NCBI GenBank assembly: GCA_948146395.1
Contig: OX411549.1
Coordinates: 24,481,155-24,545,154, forward strand
Source of the DNA: Fragum whitleyi
Taxonomy: Eukaryota > Mollusca > Bivalvia > Cardiida > Cardiidae
Direction of reading: 5' to 3'
Length of the DNA: 64,000 nucleotides
Position 1 is the stretch's first letter. Each line of letters starts with the position of its first letter. Position numbers and translations under genes: made by a program. The notes beneath the pieces are model-generated. The model saw nothing but the letters and a program-made list of their open reading frames with translations. It made no database searches and was not told where the DNA came from. Positions 1 to 11,871 of the stretch are shown here, piece after piece.

Positions 1-350
1 ATCTTTGGTTGGATCCTTTTTTTTTTTTCAAACGTCTGTACCTCTACGCTCATTATTACATAATTGCGGTGTGGGCCCCTAGAAGTACGTTGAAATTGTC
101 AATTTCGTGCTTGGATCGGGTTATGAAACAAACGCCTGTGTTTTGTCAAAGTTGTTCTACCATGTAAGGTTTGTCATTGTTTGGCAGCTTAACGGCAGGT
201 TTTTCCTTTTCTTTTTTTCCCTTTTTTGATTGTGTTTAGATATTATGGATAGAAGATGTTGATAATTTTGAATTTGTTATAAGTATGCGGATGTACATAC
301 AAACCGGAAAACGCGTAAGTTCAAGAGCCATTGACAAAGGTCACGCAACA

Positions 351-898
351 TATACTGTTCACAAAAAGTAGAGGATATTGTGAGTTTGATTTTGTGTATT
401 CTTGTCAGCTTAAAGCATCCATACATCTTCAGGGCCCCGTTTTTGAATCAACAAAGAAGCAAATTGTTTGATATTGTGACAATATCTGACTGTGAGACAC
501 AAGGTTTGACAGCAGTCTGGACTTACGTTCTTCTGGTTTCCAGCGTACCATTGACTCACTTACGGTGAGCTTTCATTAGACCTCACATTATTCCAACAAA
601 ATGTGATGCGAATACATGAAAGAGATAAACACTAAATATTTTTTCTCGAATTTATGCTCAACTGAAGTAAGAATTTTCATTACAACATATGCCATGTTGA
701 AATAAGCGCTATACCCCTCTCTTCTTAAATGCTGAATTTGCAGGACATGTTTAGCAGAAAAGGGAATTCCATAACTACCATATCACCATGAGACAACTGC
801 TAGTTGGCCAAGAATAAGTTAGATTGTCCTAAATTGTTTGCAGCCACAATAACCTTATGGATTGACAGATTATCCCCTACTTTTTGTGAACAGTATAC
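351..898. mobile_element. MITE with terminal inverted repeats beginning TACTGTTCACAAAAAGTAG
   Basis: The left end at 351-375 and the right end at 874-898 are inverted copies of a motif of about 20 bases, TACTGTTCACAAAAAGTAG, flanked by TA on both sides. The roughly 550-bp interior has no convincing coding sequence. TA-flanked ends fit a Tc1/mariner-like non-autonomous element, but that superfamily assignment is inferred from the ends alone. Confidence 0.7.
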
Positions 899-1081
899 AT
901 AAATGTAATTTTGTCATTTTCATATTTATCCTTATGCGTATGTACTTGGCGTTTGATGTACCCCAAAAGAATCTGACTTTTGATTGAAAAAAATTGAAAT
1001 GTCTACGGCACGTCAAAGTGCTATAGATATCCTGCTTCCGAAGATCGATAACGTTACTTTTCGAAAAATTACCAAGATATA

Positions 1082-1555
1082 AGGTCGGACCCCACCCGAT
1101 TTTTGGCCTTCTTTGTTCTATATAAAATTGCTCAGATTTCAGGTGCTGCAACGCATTCCACATCACTTCTCTTATATATTACGTCATTAGCGCTTCATCT
1201 ACATTCATAGATCTATCTTTTGAGACTAAAGAAACTTGGTCAAATCAGGTTATCTTTTGGGCTATTCAAGCGAGAGTAAAGGCACCGTCTTTTTCCCACC
1301 CATGAAGAGGACAGTTAGTTCGGGTATGCCCCCCGTCCCTTATCCGTCCTCCCGGAAAGGAAATCGTGCACAAAAAAGATCGAACAAAGCGTTATATTAA
1401 AGAAGAGATTCAAAACTAGCAAAAAATCACATAAATATGCACGTGGATCACTATTCTCCACTTCAAAATGCCATTTTAAAGACGAACTATTTTTCTTTAA
1501 GATCTACTTTTACCATACAACGACCTCCGGAAGTAAAATCCAGTGAGGTCACTCC
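1082..1555. repeat. 474-bp direct repeat, copy 1
   Basis: This segment is repeated in the same orientation at 3576-4049 with equal length and only about two mismatches seen by eye. It runs from AGGTCGGACCCC to GAGGTCACTCC, and the flanks of the two copies differ immediately outside those limits. The ends are not TG...CA and no target duplication was found, so a classical LTR identity is not supported. No open frame of note lies in it. Confidence 0.9.
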
Positions 1556-3575
1556 TATATTTAAGAGCTTTTTGCACTCTTCTAACTTCTAAACACTTTG
1601 GTCAATGCTGGGGGGTATTGCGACCAAAGTTAAGTCAATAGAGTTATAATATTTTCATTTGTCACTGAAAAATGGCGCTTTTAGGACATGACCTGTTATG
1701 CGAAAAAAGGGAAAGAATTCGGAGTAGTGTTTTCTGTGATGTACCATGGTTACTTAATCAAATAATTCTTGGTAAAAGACCTTTGGAAATGATTGCTGAA
1801 AGTATACTTTTGAACTATTACTCGGTCCCAACTTATTAAGCAAAAAATGATAAACATAATTTTATTTTGGGGTAATAAAAAGGGGAGTTAATCATTGTTG
1901 GTCAAGGTTATTTTGACCTAAATTTCCACAATTTTCACGTTTTAATGCCAATAACAAGAACTAAATCCTAAAAAATATGAGCAATAAGAATGTTTTCTGT
2001 TAAAAGATATCAAATAGCAGGAGAAAGAGAAAATAAAACAGACATTTTGCCTCAAAATTCGCTATTTCGATTAATCAAATGGTATAATAGCGTTCCCTAG
2101 AATGGAAAAGGGGTTCGTTAAGGGTAAAGGGTGAAATTCAAAATTCCACAATCTCTGCTAAATTTTTCAGGATCTAAAACATCGTTTAAGAGTTTGTGCA
2201 TCGTTAACATACATAATGTGAAGGAAAAACGAAAACCAACCCCCCTAAACATGTCAAAATAGTCATACTGGGGGTGAAATTTAATGAAAAACTGACAGAG
2301 CCCGCTCATTTTAAATTCTTAAAATATAGCTTTATGTCATAGATCACTTAGAAAGCTCTGTTCCATGACAGATTTGTTGTATTACAACTCAAAAAAGGAT
2401 ATTAGAAACCGAAACGGGAAGGAGAATCGTGCATTGTACAACATGGAATGGGGGTACCCACTTCAATAAATATCCATTCTGAAATGGGTGTTAAGGGTTG
2501 GAAATACGGTCTCTTGTATCATTTTAAGCTATGTCGAGAGTTTCATTCACGTTTAGGTGTTCAGCTATGACGGCTTTACTGTTTAAGAATCAGAAACGGA
2601 AGATCAATAAATTTACAAGAAACAACTTGACACGATAAGTGGGACAAATTTTACAAAATTGACCATTTTGACAAGTAATATCATATGTCTCCGCTAGCAA
2701 ATTAACTTGATTCAAATGTTTTTGTCTCGCAATTGCTTTTTTAAAAAGTGTTTTAAAACATTCTAATTCAATTGAGAAAACTAGTTTGAAAATGTCTTAA
2801 AAATGACTCTCAAAAAACGCTTTTAAAAGGGGCCCGTCACCTGCGACCAAGTCATGAAAAAACCGTTATCGGGGTAAGGGTTAAGCGTTTTCTCACAATT
2901 TCTTACTAAAATTTCACCTTTAATTGCATGAATATTGAAAAGCAAATGTTTCTCAAGCTTATTAGCATAGAATTTTTGCCTTGAAATTTGACGGACGTCA
3001 GAAAAGTGATATTGATATAGGCTCCTTTCGATATTTAACTTACCCATTTGACGAAAAGGGTTTGAATTTCAAGCCGGAAAGGGGATTTTGAATTAGGAGA
3101 AACGGGCATATTTCCTGTTTACTATCAACGAAGGTCTATTTCCAATACTCTGAGTAAAGTAAATCAAAAATTTGCATTGAAAAAACGATTATTCAATCAC
3201 CTATGTGTGATAGCCTCATATTACCAAATCGCAGGTGTTAAATGGGGTAAGGGGTTTTCTAGTCCATTCTATCGCATTGTTTACACAATTAATTACACCC
3301 ACTTGACCAATTAAACTTATCCTTTCTCCCCAAAGCACTAAAACTGACTTAATGATAATTTTAACTTTGTTTAAAGTTAAGAAATGCAAGTAGAAATATT
3401 TGCAAAGAATTTCCTTAACTTTTTTAAAAATATTAATTATTCGATTTTAAATCGATAAAATCAACAAAAGTTCATTTTTTACACTTTTTGGTACTATTGA
3501 CAAAAGATGACATCATTTGAAACTACCTGAAGGGGTCAAATTTATTTTTTTAAAAATCGGGCCTTTTTACCATCT
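1556..3575. other. Non-coding spacer between the 474-bp direct repeats
   Basis: About 2 kb of AT-rich sequence without a believable gene. Degenerate motifs recur through it, such as GGGGTAAGGGGTT-like strings near 2100, 2500, 2870 and 3245, each within a loosely similar context. This suggests an old, decayed tandem repeat or the interior of a non-coding element. No primer-binding site or polypurine tract is recognisable. Confidence 0.45.
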
Positions 3576-4049
3576 AGGTCGGACCCCACCCGATTTTTGG
3601 CCTTCTTTGTTCTATATAAAATTGCTCAAATTTCAGGTGCTGCAACGCATTCCACAACACTTCTCTTATATATTACGTCATTAGCGCTTCATCTACATTC
3701 ATAGATCTATCTTTTGAGACTAAAGAAACTTGGTCAAATCAGGTTATCTTTTGGGCTATTCAAGCGAGAGTAAAGGCACCGTCTTTTTCCCACCCATGAA
3801 GAGGACAGTTAGTTCGGGTATGCCCCCCGTCCCTTATCCGTCCTCCCGGAAAGGAAATCGTGCACAAAAAAGATCGAACAAAGCGTTATATTAAAGAAGA
3901 GATTCAAAACTAGCAAAAAATCACATAAATATGCACGTGGATCACTATTCTCCACTTCAAAATGCCATTTTAAAGACGAACTATTTTTCTTTAAGATCTA
4001 CTTTTACCATACAACGACCTCCGGAAGTAAAATCCAGTGAGGTCACTCC
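3576..4049. repeat. 474-bp direct repeat, copy 2
   Basis: Near-identical partner of 1082-1555 (A for G in the early ATTGCTCAAATTTC stretch and one further substitution). The high identity against a decayed surrounding implies a recent duplication, recent gene conversion, or young terminal repeats of a non-coding element. Confidence 0.9.
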
Positions 4050-4566
4050 ATAACCTTTGAAGCGTGTCAAAATGGAAGCTTAAGATAAGATACACCTTTG
4101 ACCGGAAGTAGAGATTAAGATGTATACGTCACTTGCAGACAGCAAATTTATATTGAGTAAAGAATGAATTCTGGAATTTTCAAACAAATAATTTTCCCTT
4201 CATAAAGCTCAAATATGAAAAATAAATCAAAATATTTGGAAGATAAAACATAGAATTACAATCTGGCAAGGTGTTTGAAAATCAAAATGGTTTTGTTAAT
4301 TGACAATGGAGAATCACTAAAATTAATTACTGCATCAGCCGGCAAAATGTGTCAAATATCGCACAAAACCATCGTTTAACAAAATAAAATAAATGTTCTG
4401 TTTGTGTTTTTTTCTTTTTTTTTTTGTTGTTGTTTCATGTAACAAGTATTATTTTTTAAAGCGCATACTGTGACTAACAAAACAATAAAGAAAAGTGCAT
4501 CCCCTGAGACCAGCGCAAAAGTATTGCAAGTGCAAGTGAAATTGTTCTTAAAATAGATTTGTGCTG

Positions 4567-5005
4567 ACAGTTAGTAACATCGTGTAATTGACAAGATTAT
4601 TGATTTTGGGATGGTTTTGGAGTGAAATTAAATGAGTGTGTGGAGCGAGTTTGAGTGAAATTAGAGGGAGGTAATCCAATATCGCCAATATTTTTCAATG
4701 TGATAAAATAGCGATATCTATTAAACCCCTTTAATAATAAATACGTATTTTTCTGTTTGTGTTTTCTTCTTGGACAAATAAGAGCCTTTAAAACTAACGC
4801 AAGCCAATAAATTCGAAGAATGATTTGATCGATTTGAATAGAAAGTTGATCGTCTTGAACGATTCTGAAATTTTTTTTTTAAATAATTTCGGAACGTTTT
4901 TGATCGATTTGAATGAGTGTTTGGAATGAAGAATGGAGCGCTGGGTGAATGCTTTTGAATGATTTTGATTGGAATTAGTGTCAATTTCACGATGTTACTA
5001 ACTGT
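4567..5005. mobile_element. Family B foldback MITE, copy 1
   Basis: It begins ACAGTTAGTAACATCGTG and ends with the inverted form GATGTTACTAACTGT. A second inner palindrome lies in the middle, GGGAGGTAATCCAATATCGC against an inverted counterpart. The arms have strings like GAGTGAGTGTTTGGAATGAA. Length is about 440 bp with no coding capacity. Eight copies of this family lie in the window. Confidence 0.85.
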
Positions 5006-5222
5006 AACCATCGATTATTTAAGCGATATATATTTGGGTTTGGTATTCAGAAAACGTGTTTAAATTATCATTATTTCTAGTATATGTCTACTAATTTGGA
5101 TAAGCATCGTCTTAGCCGGAAAGGTGAAAGCAATGCTTTTAAACAACTTTTGTTCCAATATACACGACACTTTCCCAGAAAAATAATCGAAACTAGATTC
5201 CCCAAGAATCTATAAATATATT

Positions 5223-5470
5223 ATAAGTGGCCCATCCCGGAGAAAAAGCACCCTGTGTGAACTCATTAGAATAAGTGCATGTATTTGAAATAGAGATCGG
5301 TTCCAATACAGGTCAACCAGGGGTCAGATTTAAAGTATTCTTGTTCATTCTAGATTCAGAAAATTAGTATTGTGCGAAAATTTCGACACTAGTCAGTCAG
5401 CGCAGTCTGACAAAAGTCGACACTTCACGCACTACCCAAATGGTCCATTTTCGCGTGACGGGTCATATAT
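5223..5470. mobile_element. Family A MITE, copy 1 (left end degraded)
   Basis: The right end TTCGCGTGACGGGTCATAT matches the GTGACCCGTCACGCGAAAAG terminal inverted repeat of the intact copies at 28473 and 29600. The interior carries the family hallmarks TCTAGATTCAGAAAAT and GCGCAGTCTGAC. The left end has only a corrupted GTGGCCCATCCCG. Confidence 0.75.
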
Positions 5471-7155
5471 ATACTTGTGTGAGTGTTTATGTTTTTTGGG
5501 AGAAACTGCATAAACCATATGCTTTACGCTAGCTTCCAGCTGCCCTTTATCAACTAGATTATCAAATCAAGGTTAGGTTCATGTAAAGAGTTTTTGAACC
5601 GAATTTAATGCTGCTTCTTTTAACAAAAATGCAGTTTGTCCAGCTAAACAATATATCAAATTGAAGCTATAGATAGGCGTAATCAGTTGCACAATATTAG
5701 AGGCCCCATATCATAAGAGAATAGCCAAACCATTATGGAAAAGGGATTTATTGTTCAAAACCAACAACTTCATTACGGCTGAATAAAATTTGCCTAAATT
5801 TGACCAGAATGTAGACAAATGTTCCTACTTAGTACTACTATGTAATAACTTATTTGTCACGTGAGTTCATAAAATAAGTGAAAATGAATTGCTTGCGTAA
5901 CTACGTTTTGGACCCGAGTTTAATACCAACGGTTGTAGTGGTACCTTGTTAGTACTTTAGACTGTACTTTGTTAAAATTTGAGCCAAAACCAAGAGTCAC
6001 GAAATTGCCGTTCTGTACAAAATGGCCCTATTCCACAATGTTTTAAATATACCGCTATTAAAGCTATGACAGTCTTATGTTGCTCAGCTGCTTGTGCTCA
6101 TAAAAAGCTCCATTTTGATATACAATATACCTGGACATACTGCTTTTTCTTGGCAAATGAAGAGCTATTAAAATTGGGTCTTGAACACTTTATATGAACC
6201 TTAAATCCGATGAAGTTTTGACGGCAAATTGTTATCGTATTGTACGTATATAAATTTATTCAACTCCCAGTAACGTAAACACACACTTACAAGTTTCTGA
6301 AACTACCAGTATTTAATTTCCCTGTCATTTTCAATCGGCTTGAAAATTTAAATCTTTAGACTGAACAAAACTCGGTAAGAATTAGACCCAACGAACCTGC
6401 ACTACGAAGTGCCAGATTGATCGGTCTGCTTGCTTTAGAGATTTTTTAAATGAATAGAATGGTGGACGAAGGATGAAAACCGCTTGCATAGGCGTAACTA
6501 AGATTTTGAAATTTATACGCACTCGGAAGGCGACCACCAAATGATATAAACGATAAAGGCGTATGAACTCTGTGATAAAAGATTTGAGCGTTGGTGAATA
6601 ATCAAAACATCTTAACTACAGCTTAGATAAGCTGTTGTTTTGATGTTCTGATTTTTCATCAACGATATTTTTCGAAATTGGAATTATGTATTACGCACTT
6701 GCGTAATGTGTGGTATGGTAGTTACGCCCTTGGATTGCACTTGCTCTTTTCGCAATACTGCTCTGGCTCAGGTGAAATAGAATAATTGACTTCTCTTGTG
6801 AATTGACATTAAACCATTCCACGTTCAAAATGAAAATCGTTCGCGAAACGTTATAGGAATGTTATCCCGCTTTGCACGTGTAGTTTATAAGCATTCACAA
6901 ACATTTTGCATCATGAATGCAGCGAAAATCTAGACACATTTTCAGTTTGAAAGGTTTGGAAGCGCTATTACCCTTACTTAGGCATCTGTGTTAAACGGGA
7001 ATAAGGATTTCATAATTGTAATGCTTTTCTATGGATAACCGAGAAAAAAAAACTGTAGATTATCATTCGATGTTATGACATGCTTCCTTTCTTTCACTCA
7101 CTTTGACGTTATCTTATCGGGCTAAACAAAACAGTAAACAAAATAAATAACATGG
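5471..7155. other. Intergenic stretch with one small hairpin and a decayed family D palindrome
   Basis: No gene was recognised. A hairpin near 6605-6655 pairs AACATC..ACTACAGCTT with AAGCTGTTGT..GATGTT. At 6835-6922 there is a degraded family D palindrome containing CCCGCTTTGCACGTG. The remainder is AT-rich without repeats or splice-flanked coding segments that I could see. Confidence 0.5.
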
Positions 7156-7587
7156 CAGTTGACACGATGAATCATTTCGGAATGATTTAGGATTGAGTGA
7201 GCGAGTGTGTGGAGCAGGTTTTGAGTGAAATTATAGGGAGGTAGTCCAATATCGCTAATTTTGTTCAAGATGAACCAAATTAGCGATATATATTACATCA
7301 TTTTAGTAAAATATACGTATTTATCTGTTTTTTTTTTGCGTTTTCATAGGCCAATTGGACACTTTAAAATCCACACAAGCCAATGAAATTGTAGAATTAT
7401 TTGATCGATTTGAATAATCTGTTGATTGTCTTGAGCGATTCGAAATGTTTTCTATTGATTTTGGAGCGTTTTTTATCGTTTTGAGTGAGTGTTTTGAATT
7501 AATGAATGAATAAATGAATGAAACGCTCAGTGAATGATTTAGAATGATTTCGATCGGAATGATTGTCAATTTCATGATTTTCACTGT
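7156..7587. mobile_element. Family B foldback MITE, copy 2 (diverged)
   Basis: It shares the central GGGAGGTAGTCCAATATCGC palindrome and the arm motifs (GAGTGAGTGTTTTGAAT, GATCGATTTGAAT) with 4567-5005. The terminal repeats are decayed; the right end reads GTCAATTTCATGATTTTCACTGT. Confidence 0.7.
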
Positions 7588-8510
7588 AGCCTAAGACGTT
7601 GCCTAGTAATCACATGCAAAATGACGTCCCCAATTGGTTTCATATTTTGTCTCATTTTTGCATAAAGGAAATTGAACAATCGATTGTGTTTCGTGTAAGA
7701 TCTATAAATCATTCATTTTGTGAAAAACACAAAAGTGTATTTACACTCGTACCTACGCCACTTGCGACATTATAGCTTTTATTGACCAAACAGGGCTTTT
7801 TTCGTTCTTTATTAGGGGCCTATTAAAGGCTACTTCCCAATTTAAAAAAAGGCTCTTTTTTCCCTAGATTGTGGCAGAAAAATTTCCCGAAATTACAAGT
7901 TATTTTTAATTTTGTTTGTTAGCTTTCACCACAATTTGTTTTCTTCAATATTTCTATAAATTTTATTACTAATCAGAATCTTTATATGTTTTTTTTTCTT
8001 TCTTTATTTTTCATTGAATCTTGAAAACGATGAATGAATTTTACTTCTAGTACTTTCTTTTATCAAAGATATGTTTCCAAATATTAAAAAATACCTTCTT
8101 TTTTATCTCGTGGAAATATACTACGCAATTTGCTAGGGGATCAAATTTGTACATCTGATCAATTATTACTTGATTCGTGTTAATTTATTAACACATGATC
8201 AAGTCAACTAATTGAAAACCACACTGAAATTTTCCAAAATGAACAGACTAAGGCCCCTTCCTAATTTCTCGAAAAAAGCCTTATATTAGATGAAAGATAA
8301 ATATTTCTTACATTGAAACAAATATTGTCTCTCCTTATAGTCTATATATTTGTTATCAACTATATTTGTTACCACTTATGGGACTTGAAATTCACTCATT
8401 CGGTAGTGACGCTTGACATTTGACCAAGATCTTTGACCCTTTAATCATGTGTAAACCATTCAAAGGTTCTTTCTTAATTTAATCAAATTTTCTTTTTGGA
8501 ATCATTTCAG
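7588..8510. other. AT-rich upstream region and probable 5' UTR intron of the DUF229 gene
   Basis: No gene or repeat family was recognised. It ends in a good splice acceptor: a T-rich tract followed by ATTTCAG at 8504-8510, just before the DUF229 coding exon. The matching donor and promoter cannot be located by eye. Confidence 0.4.
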
Positions 8511-8535
8511 ATGACGGCGACTTTTGGCCACAAAA

Positions 8536-10590
8536 ATGCCTGGGCTACTTCAACAAATAGTGGTGCTACCTTACAGGGCACTAGGACTTGTCTTTCGGGT
8601 CCTCCTCACCATCAGAACAAAACTCCATCTTCAGAGCAAGAGGGATCGGCGACAGCGACCTTTCTGGGCTCTTCTGGCCATATTCTTGACTTACTACATG
8701 TACCAAACTTTCACTATGCCTGTAAGGTTTCTTTTTACGAATGACAACGTAAACAAGCAGTGCATCATACCGGATCTGGACCCATTCGATGAATCTATAA
8801 TGAAGTACGTTTGGAGCCCGGAACCAATCAAATGTAGTCCCGTACCGGATCTAGTTTTTGTCAATGAAAAAGGAGTGCTGCAGTTTAACCAAAGTGCCTT
8901 ATCGAATTTAGGTCAAATTTCTACCAAATGTTCGTACCAATTACTCAAGAGGAAGCATAATGATGACTATAGTGTTTATTTTGAAAACGAAGTTCCGTTT
9001 GATCCTCCGATAGTAGTCCCAGCGGATTTTTTCCGCGTAATTTGTCGTGATGTGAAACATGGCGTGATATATGATAACTTACACGAGAGCGTTTACAAAC
9101 AATCAGCAACAGACAAAAAGGTGCTCAAACCAGAAGACGATTCTCACTATAGTCTATTCTTACTTGGTATTGATTCTACCTCCCGACTCAGTGCAATTAG
9201 GAAATTAAAGAAGACATATAGCTACTTAACGGAATCTTTGGATGCAATCGTCTATAAAGGTTACATGAAAATAGGCGATAACACGTTCCCCAATTTGTTA
9301 CCAGTATTGACTGGCAAAGTACCGTGGTCGGGCGATCTACCGAAAACAAACTACAAAAAGCTCAATATCGATTCGTTAGTTAATTTCATTTGGAAGAACT
9401 TTTCCGAAGCCAATTATGCAACCTTTTTCGCGGAGGATTATCCTGATCTCGCGACATTTGACGTGGAGGCGGGAGGGTTCAAGGTACAGCCGACTGATCA
9501 TTACATGAGAACATGGATGCTTGGGATGAAAAAGTTCGGCTTCGCGACGGAAGTTCTAAAATCTGTCCTTCTACCTTTTGAATACAATAATATGAATCTG
9601 AAAGGAACTTCGTCACTGTGTTTTGGGAATAAGCCTGTCCACAAACATTTGATAAACTACTATAAACGATTTATACATCAGTATGCTGGGAAACGGCGCT
9701 TTGGATTTTCTTGGTTGACCCAGATTTGTCATGAGTTTATTAATTATTTAGAATTAGGAGATGATGACTTTTTAGATCTTTTCAAGTATATCAAAGACAA
9801 TGGACATCTTAAAAATGCATTTTTGGTGTTCTTTAGTGACCATGGATCTCGGATAGACGATATTAGAAACACATTTGTAGGTAGAATAGAGGAGAGGATG
9901 CCTTTACTTGCCATAGTCCCACCAGAAAACTTTCAGAGTCGATACAAACAAGCTATGCATAATCTAAAAGACAATGCAGAAAAACTTACATCGAATCTAG
10001 ATTTTCATGAGACCATCATCGACATTCTTCATAATAATTTTGTTCAAGATGACAGACTTACATACACAAAAACTGTTTCAAAGGGAACTAGTTTCTTTAA
10101 GGAAATTCCGTCCATCAGATCGTGCGCAGACGCCTCAATTCCTGAACATTTCTGCGCATGTTATGGAGCAACCAAAATATCTCCGTCCGATAACGTAGCA
10201 CAAGAAGCTGCAAAATTTGCTGTTAGTTTTCTAAATTCAATTTTGAACAAATATCGTGATATTTGTGTAGAGTTGTTTCTACATAAAGTCCACGAAGCAC
10301 AAGAAATAGCACTTGGTCTCTCTGCCCGCGGCGAGGAGGAGAACAGGTGGACGGTTTACAAATTTATTTCAAAACCGGAAGTGGAGAAACACAAACGTTA
10401 TCTCGTGATTTTCGAAACCATTCCAGGGAACGCCATGTTTGAAGCGACGGTCGATTACCATGTGGACAAGGGAATGGAAGTGTTAGACGAAGTGAGCAGA
10501 ACGAACAAATATGGCAATACTTCGAAATGTGTCCCTGAAAAACCGTTACAGCGCTATTGTTATTGCAAATCAAATTTAAAGCAAGGTTGA
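8536..10590 (+). CDS. DUF229 family type II membrane protein (alkaline-phosphatase/sulfatase-like fold), single coding exon
   Basis: The 684-residue product starts at ATG 8536. An in-frame TGA at 8512-8514 excludes a longer in-frame exon, and AAAAATGC is an acceptable start context. A basic N-terminal tail (about 27-42) precedes one membrane segment (about 43-60), so the large domain is probably lumenal or extracellular. Family hallmarks seen are CIIPDLDPFD, GIDSTSR (211-217; D213 and the following S/T fit the metal and nucleophile site of this fold), GYMK..NTFPNLLPVLTG, SDHGSR (434-439), LDFHET with H491, and the C-terminal Cys motifs FCACYG and YCYCKSN. Length is normal for the family, whose biological substrate is unknown. 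A splice acceptor at 8510 suggests a 5' UTR intron. The paralogue at 18751-22291 has an intron within the coding region that is absent here. An out-of-frame ATG at 8511 would be bypassed. Family assignment is firm; function is not claimed. Confidence 0.9.
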   Translation: MPGLLQQIVVLPYRALGLVFRVLLTIRTKLHLQSKRDRRQRPFWALLAIFLTYYMYQTFTMPVRFLFTNDNVNKQCIIPDLDPFDESIMKYVWSPEPIKCSPVPDLVFVNEKGVLQFNQSALSNLGQISTKCSYQLLKRKHNDDYSVYFENEVPFDPPIVVPADFFRVICRDVKHGVIYDNLHESVYKQSATDKKVLKPEDDSHYSLFLLGIDSTSRLSAIRKLKKTYSYLTESLDAIVYKGYMKIGDNTFPNLLPVLTGKVPWSGDLPKTNYKKLNIDSLVNFIWKNFSEANYATFFAEDYPDLATFDVEAGGFKVQPTDHYMRTWMLGMKKFGFATEVLKSVLLPFEYNNMNLKGTSSLCFGNKPVHKHLINYYKRFIHQYAGKRRFGFSWLTQICHEFINYLELGDDDFLDLFKYIKDNGHLKNAFLVFFSDHGSRIDDIRNTFVGRIEERMPLLAIVPPENFQSRYKQAMHNLKDNAEKLTSNLDFHETIIDILHNNFVQDDRLTYTKTVSKGTSFFKEIPSIRSCADASIPEHFCACYGATKISPSDNVAQEAAKFAVSFLNSILNKYRDICVELFLHKVHEAQEIALGLSARGEEENRWTVYKFISKPEVEKHKRYLVIFETIPGNAMFEATVDYHVDKGMEVLDEVSRTNKYGNTSKCVPEKPLQRYCYCKSNLKQG

Positions 10591-10679
10591 TCTCACTCAA
10601 AATGTGCCATATAAAACTATGCAAACCCAAAGATAGGTCATGTCCTCGAATCGTTTAGATCGTGAACATTACGTTTTGT

Positions 10680-10945
10680 AATATCGGCTGTTTTGGGGGA
10701 AAAACAAACCGATGTATTGTGATCACCTTGGCGTCGTTCACGTTGGCGTTTTTGTTGGTGTTCATGTGACAAATTTTAATCTTGGATATACCTCTCTTGT
10801 TCTTGAAGATATCTTCATGAAACTTGGCATGTGTGTTCACCATCACAAGAGCTATCCAGAATATCAAAGGAGAAACTACGAAATCGTTTTTGTAAGAGTT
10901 ATGCCCCTTTTCGTCTTAGAATTATTTTCAAACGAGCGTTGGTAG
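10680..10945. repeat. Dispersed repeat related to 48405-48650
   Basis: It shares ordered blocks with 48405-48650: GATCACCTTGGCGTC, a TTAATCTTGG..ATAC block, GAAGATAT..TTCATGAAA, CACAAGAGCTATCCAG and TTTTGTAAGAGTTATG. Both copies lie after an AAAACTCGATGTGTGG or AAACAAACCGATGTATTG-like start. It is probably part of an element; the ends are unclear. Confidence 0.6.
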
Positions 10946-11303
10946 CCATCAGCGGTGTACTTGTTATTTTTTTCTGTGTGAGAGTCTGCATGAGCGGATC
11001 TAATAGTTTCCTCAGGGGTCCCAGTTGAAAGTATACCTGTTTTAGAAGATGGAGTTGTCATTAGACGGCAATCAAAAATGTCGTTACAGGTGAAAAACTT
11101 GAAACACATTTAGTTACGACGTTTGGTTTTCTCACAGACTGTGTGATATCTTGTTTTCCATCTTTTGCGAACTGGATGACAAATAACCATTCTCTTGCCG
11201 AAATTGAATTGTAGGTCCTGACTTCAGGTCACCCGTCCACTCTTAACCTCACGTGGTTTCTGTTGTCTTTAATTGAATCCACGATGAATCATGTGATGTG
11301 CCC

Positions 11304-11431
11304 TTCGTTCAGGATATAAAAAAGGTTTTATGAACGTTTTGAGATGATACCCCTCTTTGCACGTGCACATACGTGCAAAGCGAGGTACCAATTCGAAAAC
11401 GTTTCGCTAACGTTTTCATACTGAACGCACG
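11304..11431. mobile_element. Family D palindromic MITE, copy
   Basis: Imperfect palindrome that begins CGTTCAGGAT and ends ATACTGAACGCAC. Its central stem is CTTTGCACGTGCA..TACGTGCAAAG. The inner arms GAACGTTTTGAGATG and CGAAAACGTTTCG are typical of the family. No coding capacity. Confidence 0.75.
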
Positions 11432-11672
11432 GTAGGTTCATTCACACACGATTGTATACCAAAGTCATTTGCAAAATAAAGAAAAATGATATCTTACAAA
11501 GTCAGGGTTAAATATCAATCATTATCAATAAGCCCAATGCATCAATTTTACTGTATGCCAATGTTTGCCATAATTTGATTTTCAATTCTTATTGTGTTCT
11601 TTGTCATATTTTACCAAATCCTGCCTCTCCTTTGTACTCACAGGCCCCTTTTAAGAATGACGGGACTTACTT

Positions 11673-11871
11673 TATATGTGACCCGTCACGCGAAAAGGGA
11701 CCATCTGGGTAGTGCATATAGTGCCGACCCTAGTCAGACTTCGCAAACTAGCTAGGGTCGAAGGTTTTGCAACTGCTAATTTTCTAATTCTAGAATAATC
11801 AATCTACCTTTCTATGAACGATTTTTTGAAATGCGACCTCTGGTTGACCTAAACTAGAACCTATCTCTTTT
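11673..11871. mobile_element. Family A MITE, 5' part only, broken by the adjacent element
   Basis: The intact left end ATATGTGACCCGTCACGCG is followed by the standard interior (GTAGTGC, GACCCTAGTCAGACT, TTCTAGAATAATCAATCTACC). At about 11871 the family A sequence stops just before its expected right end and TTAGCTCACAGGTCTGAGCA begins. The next element apparently truncated it or inserted into it. Confidence 0.75.

Noticed and set aside
1082..4049. LTR retrotransposon bounded by the 474-bp repeats
   Set aside because: No TG/CA ends, target duplication, primer-binding site, polypurine tract or coding remnants.
8496..8744. 82-codon frame overlapping the DUF229 start
   Set aside because: Overlaps the conserved DUF229 frame in another register and has no family features; it would begin upstream of the likely splice acceptor.
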